Assembly: GCF_042665155.1 (NCBI RefSeq)
Contig: NZ_JBHTCG010000015.1
Coordinates: 1-64,000, forward strand
Direction: 5' to 3'
DNA length: 64,000 nt
Origin: Sphaerisporangium rhizosphaerae
GTDB lineage: Bacteria > Actinomycetota > Actinomycetes > Streptosporangiales > Streptosporangiaceae
Shown: positions 25,770 to 33,600 of the stretch, one piece after another
Layout of the letters: each line of letters begins with the position of its first letter
Numbering within the stretch: the stretch's first letter is position 1
Position numbers and translations under genes: made by a program
Notes under the pieces: generated by a model
Databases searched by the model: none
What the model saw: only the letters and a program-made list of their open reading frames with translations
Told to the model about the DNA's origin: nothing

Positions 25770-26270
25770 TCAGTTGCCGATGTAGGGGACGGCTTCGAGG
25801 ATCTCCACGGTGTTCTGCCGGCCGTTGGGGAGGGTGTAAGTGGCCCTCTCGCCGATCTTCTTGCCGTTGATGGCCGCGCCGAGCGGGGAGCGGGGCGAGT
25901 AAACGTCGATCGGGGCGCCGCTCTCCTCGCGGGATGCCAGCAGGAAGGTGACCTCGTCGTCGTCGCCGTCGAACCGGATGGTCACGGTCATACCGGGACC
26001 GACGACGCCTTCGGCGCGGGGGGCCTCGCCCACCCTCGCCTGGTCGAGCAGCTGGCGGAGCTGGAGGATGCGACCCTCCATCTTGCCCTGCTCCTCCTTC
26101 GCGGCGTGGTATCCGCCGTTCTCCTTGAGGTCGCCCTCTTCGCGGGCGGCTTCGATCTTCTTGGCGATGTCGACGCGCCCGGGCCCGGAGAGATGCTCAA
26201 ACTCCGCCTTCAGGCGGTCGTACGCCTCCTGCGTCAGCCAGGTGACGTTCTCTTGGCGGGAGTCGACCAC
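25770..26270 (-). CDS. greA: Transcription elongation factor GreA
   Basis: 166 residues. The N-terminal coiled-coil hairpin includes the catalytic acidic tip (REEGDLKENGGYHAAKEEQG), which enters the RNA polymerase secondary channel and stimulates cleavage of backtracked RNA. The C-terminal FKBP-like domain has YSPRSPLGAAINGKKIGE. The GTG at 26270 follows AAGGAG at 5 nt. It lies downstream of the DUF4307 gene on the same strand and near mca, the same neighbour set as in Mycobacterium. Confidence 0.97.
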   Translation of the reverse strand: MVDSRQENVTWLTQEAYDRLKAEFEHLSGPGRVDIAKKIEAAREEGDLKENGGYHAAKEEQGKMEGRILQLRQLLDQARVGEAPRAEGVVGPGMTVTIRFDGDDDEVTFLLASREESGAPIDVYSPRSPLGAAINGKKIGERATYTLPNGRQNTVEILEAVPYIGN

Positions 26271-26359
26271 GGGTTCTCCTTGCGTACTCGTGAGAGTTGC
26301 GAGCGTCCGAATTCCGGGAGACTAACAAATTAACCCGGTCGGACGCTTTCCCAAAAGTC

Positions 26360-26791
26360 TCATTGTACGAGATAGCAGTACTGCACGCTGCCCGAAGTGG
26401 CGCGCGAGCTGGTGTCGACGCGTTCGGTCAGCCGGACGTCCTCCTCCCCGGGGGGGATCGTGACGTCGCGGGCGCCCACCTCCACATGATCGACGTCGGT
26501 GGCCCGCAGGCGGCAGACGGACGTGCGGTCGGCGGGCTTGTGCGCCTGGAAGGTTATCGTCACCGAGTTCGGGCCGTCGACCGTGAAAGCGATCGTGAGC
26601 ACGTCGGGATTACCCCGCGCGGTCATCATGACGTACCCCCAGCCGCCCATCGCGATCGCGATAAAGATCCCGATGATGACGAAGGCAATGGTTCGCCCGG
26701 CGCGTCCGGAAGTGGGCCGACGCTCCGGAAAGGAGTCTGGGGTCCCCAGGATCGGCTGGTCCACGTGCGAACCGACGGGTCTATCGGTCAT
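26360..26791 (-). CDS. DUF4307 membrane protein
   Basis: 143 residues: a polar head with SFPERRPTSGRAGRT, one membrane helix (about 35-57), and an extracytoplasmic beta-rich domain with two Cys (SVCRLRATDVDHVEVGARDV and SVQYCYLVQ) that may pair. This matches DUF4307 (Rv1081c type), of unknown function. It is divergent from mca with about 130 bp between starts and is followed on the same strand by greA. The conserved link with mca hints at envelope or mycothiol-related work, but nothing in the sequence proves it. Confidence 0.9.
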   Translation of the reverse strand: MTDRPVGSHVDQPILGTPDSFPERRPTSGRAGRTIAFVIIGIFIAIAMGGWGYVMMTARGNPDVLTIAFTVDGPNSVTITFQAHKPADRTSVCRLRATDVDHVEVGARDVTIPPGEEDVRLTERVDTSSRATSGSVQYCYLVQ

Positions 26792-26923
26792 GGTGGAATC
26801 TCCCAGCGGTCCCTTGTCGTTGCACGAGACAATTGTCCCCTGCGGAGGCTCCGCTCTACGCGCCGCCCCCAGAAGAGCCCCACTGGGGGAGCCCGGCCCG
26901 GACACTTGAGGAGAAACCGACCC

Positions 26924-27808
26924 GTGAGTGCACCACTGCGATTGATGGCCGTACACGCCCACCCTGACGACGAGTCCAGCAAGGGCGCCGCCACGATGGC
27001 GCGCTATGTGGCCGAAGGCGCTGATGTGCTGGTCTGTACCCTGACCGGCGGTGAGCGCGGTTCGATCTTGAATCCGAAGATGGAGCTGCCGGACATCCTT
27101 GAGAACATCACCGAAGTGCGCCGCCAGGAGATGGAGCGGGCACGCGAGATCCTGGGCGTGCGGCAGAGCTTCCTGGGCTTCATCGACTCCGGTCTGCCGG
27201 ACGACGAGAGCGAGCCGCTGCCCGAGGGATGCTTCGCGTTGCAGCCGCTGGAGGTGGCCTCCGCCCCGCTCGTCGCGGCCGTCCGCGAGTTCCGGCCGCA
27301 TGTGATCCTGACCTATGACGACGACGGCGGCTACCCGCACCCCGATCACATCATGACCAACAAGGTGTCGGTGGAGGCGTTCGAGGCCGCGGGCGACCCC
27401 GACCGTTATGTCGGCCTCGGCGAGCCGTGGCAGCCGCTCAAGCTCTACTACCACATGGGATTCACCCGGGCGCGTTTCGAGGCCCTGCACCAGGCGATGA
27501 CCGAGCGCGGCATCGGCTCGCCCTACGGCGACTGGATCGCCCGCTGGGAGGACCGCCCGCAGAAGTGGGAGGTCACCACGCGGGTGCCGTGCGGGGAGTA
27601 CTTCGAGACCCGCGACAGGGCGCTGCTGGCCCACGCCACCCAGGTGGACCCGGACGGCTTCTGGTTCGTGTGCCCTCGCGACCTGCAGGAGGAGATCTGG
27701 CCGACCGAGGACTACCACCTGGCCCGGTCGCTGGTGGACACCGACCTGCCGGAGGAGGACCTGTTCACCGGAATCCGCGCGGAAGAGGTGGCCCACGCCG
27801 ACCACTGA
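26924..27808 (+). CDS. mca: Mycothiol S-conjugate amidase
   Basis: 294 residues of the LmbE/MshB zinc amidase family. Mca cleaves mycothiol S-conjugates of electrophiles to a mercapturic acid and GlcN-inositol, a detoxification route. Zinc-binding motifs are HAHPDDES at 12-19 and YPHPDHIM near 137. Family-specific stretches SKGAATMARYVAEGADVL and CTLTGGERGS separate it from MshB, which is a shorter relative in the pathway. The GTG at 26924 has AGGAG 10 nt upstream. Its stop codon lies in the first unit of a 20-bp tandem repeat. Confidence 0.95.
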   Translation: MSAPLRLMAVHAHPDDESSKGAATMARYVAEGADVLVCTLTGGERGSILNPKMELPDILENITEVRRQEMERAREILGVRQSFLGFIDSGLPDDESEPLPEGCFALQPLEVASAPLVAAVREFRPHVILTYDDDGGYPHPDHIMTNKVSVEAFEAAGDPDRYVGLGEPWQPLKLYYHMGFTRARFEALHQAMTERGIGSPYGDWIARWEDRPQKWEVTTRVPCGEYFETRDRALLAHATQVDPDGFWFVCPRDLQEEIWPTEDYHLARSLVDTDLPEEDLFTGIRAEEVAHADH

Positions 27809-27880
27809 GGTCACGCGCCGGCCAATGAGGTGACGCGCGGACCGTTGAGGTCACGCGCCGACCACTGAGGTCACGCGCGC
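27801..27880. repeat. 20-bp tandem repeat including the mca stop codon
   Basis: Four units with exact 20-bp period start at 27801, 27821, 27841 and 27861. The first and fourth read ACCACTGAGGTCACGCGC plus two bases; the middle two differ at a few positions. The first unit contains the last His codon and stop of mca. The pattern indicates local slippage or duplication of the gene end. Confidence 0.85.
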
Positions 27881-27924
27881 CGGCCGTCCGGCCACGGCAA
27901 GACCGGGCCGTGCGGCCGGCGCGC
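27875..27924. terminator. Long two-part hairpin after mca
   Basis: Outer arms GCGCGCCGGCCG and CGGCCGGCGCGC are perfect 12-mers. An inner CACGGC/GCCGTG stem closes the loop. It starts inside the last 20-bp repeat unit and should terminate mca transcription. Confidence 0.6.
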
Positions 27925-27968
27925 CGACCGCTGAGGAGGGGGCGGCCCCCGGGTGGCAGACTTGAGGT

Positions 27969-28202
27969 GTGACTGATATCGCCGCACACGCAGCCGCCGC
28001 ACAGGGGGCCGCTCCCCCGCCGGTCGGCCCCGGGCTCATCGGCTTCCTCGTCGTGGCCGCGATCGGTGTCGCGCTGTACTTCCTGGTGAAGTCGATGAAC
28101 AAGCAGATCTCCAAGATCGAGGTTCCGCGTCAAGCCGATCTGGACAAGGCCGACCGCGCCGAGACGACGGAGACCGAGCCGCGGCCCAACGGCTCGCGCT
28201 GA
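27969..28202 (+). CDS. Small single-pass membrane protein (Rv1083-like)
   Basis: 77 residues. An Ala/Pro-rich N-terminus, one membrane helix (about 22-41, LIGFLVVAAIGVALYFLV) and a charged cytoplasmic tail (MNKQISKIEVPRQADLDKAD). The same kind of short protein follows mca in mycobacteria, so I treat it as the positional counterpart. Function is unknown. The GTG at 27969 has only a weak GAGG close upstream. Confidence 0.8.
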   Translation: MTDIAAHAAAAQGAAPPPVGPGLIGFLVVAAIGVALYFLVKSMNKQISKIEVPRQADLDKADRAETTETEPRPNGSR

Positions 28203-28233
28203 CCGTCGTTCCCCCGCCGAGAGGAAGCTCCAG

Positions 28234-28572
28234 ATGAACGAGACGGTCGAGGTGACCGACAACCCGGACGCCGGTCGCTACGAGGTCACGGTGGGCGGCC
28301 GGCTCGCCGGCTTCGCCGAGTACCGCCATAGGGGCGGCCGGCTGGTGTTCACCCACACCGAGATCAAGGACGAGTTCGAGGGGCAGGGGCTCGGCAGCCG
28401 CCTGGTGCGCGGCGCGCTGGACGCCGCGCGCGCGGCCGGGGCCCCCGTCGTGCCGCTGTGCCCCTTCGTGGCCCGGTACATCGAGCGCCACCCCGAGTAC
28501 GCCGACCTGGTCGCCAAAGCCGCCTCCGCCGATCCCGCGGACCCCGCACAGCCCGTGGAACCCTCCCACTGA
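28234..28572 (+). CDS. GNAT-like N-acetyltransferase (YjdJ/Gcn5-related type)
   Basis: 112 residues, the short GNAT form. Core features: RYEVTVGGRLAGFAEYR, VFTHTEIKDEFEGQGLGSRL (acetyl-CoA-binding loop with the Q/GxGxG/A-like turn), then VPLCPFVARYIERHPEY, which is diagnostic for this subfamily. Substrate is unknown. It follows the small membrane protein gene by about 30 bp on the same strand with GAGAGGAAG before the ATG, so the two may be co-transcribed. Confidence 0.92.
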   Translation: MNETVEVTDNPDAGRYEVTVGGRLAGFAEYRHRGGRLVFTHTEIKDEFEGQGLGSRLVRGALDAARAAGAPVVPLCPFVARYIERHPEYADLVAKAASADPADPAQPVEPSH

Positions 28573-28593
28573 CCGTCCAGCACGCGACAAAGG

Positions 28594-29739
28594 CTATTCG
28601 GGGGACCAGGCGCGTTCGAGGGACTTGGGGAGGCCCCACCAGCCGAGGGGGGTCAGGACGGTCCTGTCGTCCACGATGCCGAGTTCGCGCCACAGCGGTG
28701 TGACCGTGGTGAACAGCGTCTCGGTGGTCTCCAGGTCCTCGGGGTCGTCCATGTCGACGTCGATGTCGTCGGACTCGGCGACCAGCCGGGCGATGCGCTC
28801 GGGTGAGGCGAGCACCCCGGGGCCGCGCCGGGCGAGGGCGGCGACGGTGGCGAGCCAGTCGGCGTGGTGGATGGTGCACAGGGCGGCCAGCGCGGCGTCC
28901 TCCTGGCTCAGCTCGCCCTCCAGGTCCCAGAACTGGTGCTCGTCCTCGTCCTGCAGGTCGGAGACGGGTGAGGCGACCCCGGCGGCGACCATGAGCCACA
29001 GCTCGGTGTCGTCCTCGGGCAGCGGCTCGCCTTCCAGGCCGGAGCACGCGCGCAGGACGTTGCCGGGGTATCCGGGCTCGGCCAGCAGGGCGCGCAACCG
29101 CCGGGCCGCGGCCGCCAGCTCGCCGGAGGGCAGGTCGGGTTCGGGCAGGTCGGCGAGCACCCGGCGCAGCTCGCCGAGGGCGAAGGCCTCCTCCTCGTCC
29201 CAGGTGGCGAACAGCTCCTCGTCCACTTCCTCGCCGACCGCGCTGCTCGGCACCCGGCCGTCGGGCAGGGGCGTGGCGAGCCAGTGGTCCTGGACGCGCT
29301 CGTAGACCTCGCGGGCCTCGGCGTCGCCGGCCACCAGGCGGTCGGGGTCGATCTCGCCGGTGCTGACGTGCTCCTCCAGGTGGGCGACCAGCCGTTCGTG
29401 CAGTTCGGTCGCCACCGGGCCGCGCTCGCCCTCCTCGGGCCACACGAAGTAGCCGCGGGTGATCAGGATGGGCTCGGTGCCGGTGGCCTCCAGCCATCTC
29501 TGGACGTCGCCGACCGTCGCCACGCCGTTCTCGATGCCGGCGAGCGTGGCCTTGGCGGAGTCCCAGAACGCGGCCGAGAGGGGGTTGCCCGCCGCCAGCA
29601 TCGCGCGGCGGAGGTCGGGGACGGCCACCAGCGCCTGGCCGCTCGGTACGGCGAGCAGGGCCCGGGCGACGTCCCGCCGGGTGAGGTGGGCCGCGGGTCT
29701 ACCTGCGTATTCGCTGACGAAGCCCAGATCGACTGTCAC
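28594..29739 (-). CDS. Uncharacterised acidic protein
   Basis: 381 residues from the GTG at 29739 (VTVDLGFVSEYAGRPAAHL). It is soluble, acidic and mostly helical. There are conserved-looking stretches (TRRDVARALLAVPSGQALVA; GDVQRWLEATGTEP; TTVTPLWRELGIVDDRTVLT, then LGWWGLP), but no catalytic motif I can name. The tail (TPLGWWGLPKSLERAWSPE) resembles the end of some winged-helix plasmid pRiA4b ORF-3-related proteins, but this is a weak likeness. It is convergent with the GNAT gene, 21 bp apart. The open frame extends about 80 codons further upstream, where codon choice is poorer. Confidence 0.72.
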   Translation of the reverse strand: MTVDLGFVSEYAGRPAAHLTRRDVARALLAVPSGQALVAVPDLRRAMLAAGNPLSAAFWDSAKATLAGIENGVATVGDVQRWLEATGTEPILITRGYFVWPEEGERGPVATELHERLVAHLEEHVSTGEIDPDRLVAGDAEAREVYERVQDHWLATPLPDGRVPSSAVGEEVDEELFATWDEEEAFALGELRRVLADLPEPDLPSGELAAAARRLRALLAEPGYPGNVLRACSGLEGEPLPEDDTELWLMVAAGVASPVSDLQDEDEHQFWDLEGELSQEDAALAALCTIHHADWLATVAALARRGPGVLASPERIARLVAESDDIDVDMDDPEDLETTETLFTTVTPLWRELGIVDDRTVLTPLGWWGLPKSLERAWSPE

Positions 29740-29936
29740 GTCCCGTGAGCCTACGCCCCCGGGCCGGACGGCGACAGCGGGACCGTTCTGCCAGGCCGGA
29801 CGCGTGGCGCGCACGGGTCGACCCAACCAAATGAATAGGACAACAAGCACTGATGGTGACGAAAGGCCCTGGTGAGTGCCGCTGAAGTGGGCAAAGGGTG
29901 AAAAGAGGAGCTGAATTCCGACCCGAGGAGGGGGCC

Positions 29937-30521
29937 ATGACAGTGAGCCAGACGTCGCGAGAAAGCCGGGGCGCGCCATCGGGATCCACGTCCAACGGCG
30001 ATCTCATCCAGCTGGACACACCCGTGGTCAGCCTCCACGTCCACCGCCCGCACATGCCGAGGATGCCGCGCATGCCCGGGATGTCGCGTCCGTCCGGCGC
30101 GCGCGGGCAGGAGATGAACCGGGCCGTGGAAACGGCCAGGACCTTCCTGCCGCCGCCGGAGCGCCTGATGTACTACGGCGGTCTCGGCCTGCTCGCGGCC
30201 CTCGGGCTGGTGGAGTGGCCGATCGCCGTGGTCGTCGGCGCCAGCACCGCCATCGCGTCGCGGGCGATGCGGCACCAGGGCGGCATGGGCGAGCAAGGCG
30301 GCATGATGCAGGGCCGGATGCAGGGCCGGGCCGCGCAGGACACCACGGCCGAGCAGCCGGCGACGCCCCGGGCCACGCGGGCGCGGGCGAGCACCGCCTC
30401 CGGCCGCACGGCGACCCCCTCCACCCGCAGCCGCACCACGGGCACCGCACGGACGTCCACGCGCTCCACGCGTACGGCGGCGCAGAAGTCCACGGGCGGC
30501 CCGCAGCCGGGCACCGCCTGA
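29937..30521 (+). CDS. Membrane protein upstream of the P-type ATPase
   Basis: 194 residues. A polar N-terminus contains a His/Met/Pro/Arg repeat (PHMPRMPRMPGMSRPSG). Then comes an amphipathic helix, a hydrophobic helical pair around 80-103 (YGGLGLLAALGLVEWPIAVVV) and a long basic Thr/Arg/Ala tail with Met-rich repeats (GGMMQGRMQGR). Met/His clusters suggest metal contact, in keeping with the adjacent ATPase, but this is inference. GAGGAGG stands just before the ATG at 29937. Co-expression with the ATPase is plausible although 163 bp separate them. Confidence 0.75.
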   Translation: MTVSQTSRESRGAPSGSTSNGDLIQLDTPVVSLHVHRPHMPRMPRMPGMSRPSGARGQEMNRAVETARTFLPPPERLMYYGGLGLLAALGLVEWPIAVVVGASTAIASRAMRHQGGMGEQGGMMQGRMQGRAAQDTTAEQPATPRATRARASTASGRTATPSTRSRTTGTARTSTRSTRTAAQKSTGGPQPGTA

Positions 30522-30621
30522 CACCCGCCTCCAGCGGGTCCCCGCCGCGCGCTTCGCCACGAAATCGCAAAGCGCCGCAGAGAGGGTTCAACCGCCTGAC
30601 CTGGGCATACTTAGGGTCGAA

Positions 30622-30653
30622 CGATCAGGCCGCGCGTAAGGGCGGCCTGATCG
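30622..30653. promoter_or_regulatory. 12-bp inverted repeat in the ATPase leader
   Basis: CGATCAGGCCGC and GCGGCCTGATCG flank an 8-nt centre, ending 31 bp before the P-type ATPase start. A possible -10 (TACTTAGGGT) lies just upstream near 30608. It may be a repressor site or an mRNA hairpin that limits translation. Confidence 0.5.
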
Positions 30654-30684
30654 GCGTGTTGGCACCGGGGGCCCTGGAGGCGTT

Positions 30685-33600
30685 GTGTTCCTGCTTCGTG
30701 AGCTGAGGGGGCCGATAGGGCTGCTGGCGTCACTGCTGCCGGAGACGGTGCGCGGGGCGCTGCCCTTCCCCCGGCAGGTCCACGAGTGCCCGGGGGGTCT
30801 GCGCATCGAGCTGCGCAACCTCGGCGCCCCGGGCACCTCCCAGGAGGCCGAGCTGCTCGAGGAGCGCCTCCGCGAGATCGCCGGCGCCGGACGGGCCGAG
30901 GTCAACGGCGCCCTCGGCTTCGTCTACATCGCCTGCGAGCGCGACGGCGCCGACGTCGGCAAGCTCCTGTCCATCATCGACGAGCACGACGTCCCCCGGC
31001 GCGGCGGCGGCGACGGCCGGAAGGGCCGGCACGCGGTGGAGAACCAGGCCCGCGCGGTCCTGGAGCTCGGCGCGGGGCTGCTCGGCGCCGGCGTGACCCT
31101 CGTCGGCCAGGTGACGCACGTCGCCCGGGTGCCCTCCGCGCTGCCGGCCCTGCTCCAGCTCGTGGAGTCCACGCCCCGCGTCCGGCACGAGCTCGAACGC
31201 CGCGTCGGGCGGCCGACCGCAGACGTGATCTGGGCCTACACCCGCTTCACCGCCCAGACGCTCGCCCTGCGCCCCGTCGGGCTGTTCATCGACTCGCTGT
31301 CCGCGGCCGGCCGCCTGGCCGAGGCGGTGGCGGGCCGGCGGGCGTGGCGGGTCAGGGAAGAGGAGTTCGCCCAGCACAAGGGCGCCTACGAGCACATCAG
31401 GAGCGAGCTGTCCCTGCGCCCCGTCCCCATGCCCTACGGGCCGATCGAGCGGTACGCGGACGGGCTGAGCGTGGGCGCGCTCGCCTCCTACGGGGTCACC
31501 TCGGTCATCAGCCGCGACCAGGAGCGCGCGCTGGCGATGCTGATCGCCCAGACCCCCAAGGCCGCGCGGCTGGGACGCGACGCCTTCGTCAGCGCGATCG
31601 GGCGGGCCGTCGCCCACCGCGGCGGGCTGGTCCTGCACCGGGAGGCCGTGCGGGCCATGGACCGCGTCGACACGGTCGTGTTCGACGCGCGGACCCTGAC
31701 GATGCCCTCCTGGACCATCCACGAGGTGATCACACTCGCCTCCGGCGCCGGCGTGCCCGCCGACGAGCTGCACGCCCGCGTCTACATGCTGCTCGAAGGC
31801 GCGGACGTCACGGTGCGCCGTGAGCAGGGCGACTGGGCGGCCGAACCGGCCGCGGCGCCGCCGGCGCGGGCGTCGGACTGGCAGGAGGGCGGCATCCGCC
31901 CCGTCTCGGTGACCTGTCGCGGCGAAACGGTCGCCGTGGTCGGCATGGTGCCCGAGACCCATCCCTACGCCGAGGCGCTCATCGGCGCCGCGCAGAGGTG
32001 CGAGGTCGTCCTCGCCGGGGACGACGCCGGGCTGGCCGCGCGCCTGGGCGTCCTGCGGCGGGTGGAGGGCGGCCACCGGCTGGCCGCGTCCATCCGGGAG
32101 CTGCAGGTGGAGGGGCACGGCGTCGCCCTCGTGAGCGGGCGGTCGGGGCGCGGCCTGGGCGAGGCCGATCTGGGCATCGGCGTGCTGGCCTCCGGGGGGC
32201 GGCCTCCGTGGGACGCGGACGTGATCGGCGGGCCGGACGTCGCGCACCTGCTGCTGCGGTCGCTGCGCGTGGCCAGGACGACCAGCGGCCGCAGCGTGAA
32301 GGTCTCCGCCGGCGGGGCCGCCCTCGGCACCGGGCTGACCGTCGTCGGCTCGGCCGCGGGGTCGGTGCGCCGTGTGCAGCTCGTCAGCGACTGCACCTCG
32401 CTCGCGTCCCTGGTCATGGGCGTGTGGTCGGCCCGCAACCTCGGCCGGGGCGGGCTGCCCATGCGGGTGGACCGCACCCCGTGGCACGCTCTGCCCGCGC
32501 AGGACGTGCTGGCACGGCTGTCCTCGACCCCGTCCGGGCTCTCGGAGGCCGAGTCCGCGCGCCGCCGCAACGGTCCGAGCCGCAAGGAGACCGTCGCGGC
32601 GCCGTCGCTGCTGCGCGCGACCGCCGAGGAGCTGGCCAACCCGCTGACCCCGGTGCTCGCCGCCGCGGCGGGCCTGTCCGCCGCCGTAGGCTCGGCGCTG
32701 GACGCCGTGCTCATCGCCGGAGTGCTCGGCGTCAACGGGCTGATCGGCGGCGCGCAGCGCACCAACGCCGACCGGGCGCTGACCCGGCTGACCGACGCCA
32801 CGGCGGTCCCGGTGCGGCTGCGCCGCCCGCAGGGGCCGGTGGACGCCACCGCCGACGACCTGGTGCGGGGCGACGTCATCGAGCTGCGGGCCGGCGACGC
32901 CGTGCCCGCCGACTGCCGGGTGATCAAGGCGCGCGGCCTGGAGGTGGACGAGGCGCCGCTCACCGGCGAGTCCCAGCTGGTGACCAAGTCGGTGGCGCCG
33001 ACCGCCGCGCTGGCCGTGGCCGACCGCAGCTCCATGGTGTACGAGGGCACCACGGTCGCCGCCGGGTACTGCCTGGCGGTGGTGGTGTCCACCGGCACGG
33101 CCACCGAGGCCGGGCGCACGGCGGAGATGGGCGCGGAGGAGGCCCCGCCGACCGGGGTGGAGCTGCGGCTGCGGGCGCTGAGCCGCCAGATCATGCCGGC
33201 CGCGCTCGGGTCCGGCGTCGTGCTGATGGCCACCAACCTGCTGCGCCGCACGCCGCTGGCCGCCGCCGTCGCGCCCGCGGTGAGCCTGGCCGTGGCCGCC
33301 GTCCCCGAGGGGCTGCCGTTCATCGCCACCGTCGCCGAACTGGCCGCGGCGCGGCGGCTGTCCACCCGCGAGACGCTGGTGCGCAACCCCTCGACCATCG
33401 AGGCGCTCGGCCGGGTCGACGTGCTGTGCTTCGACAAGACCGGCACCCTCACCGAGGGGCACATCACCCTGGGCCGCGTCTCCGACGGCCGCGTGGAGCA
33501 CCCCGTGGACGAGCTGCCGCCGGAGTTCCGGCGGATCCTCGCGGCGGCGCTGCGCGCGGGCCCGCAGATCGACGGCGAGCGGGCCGTCCCGCACCTCACC

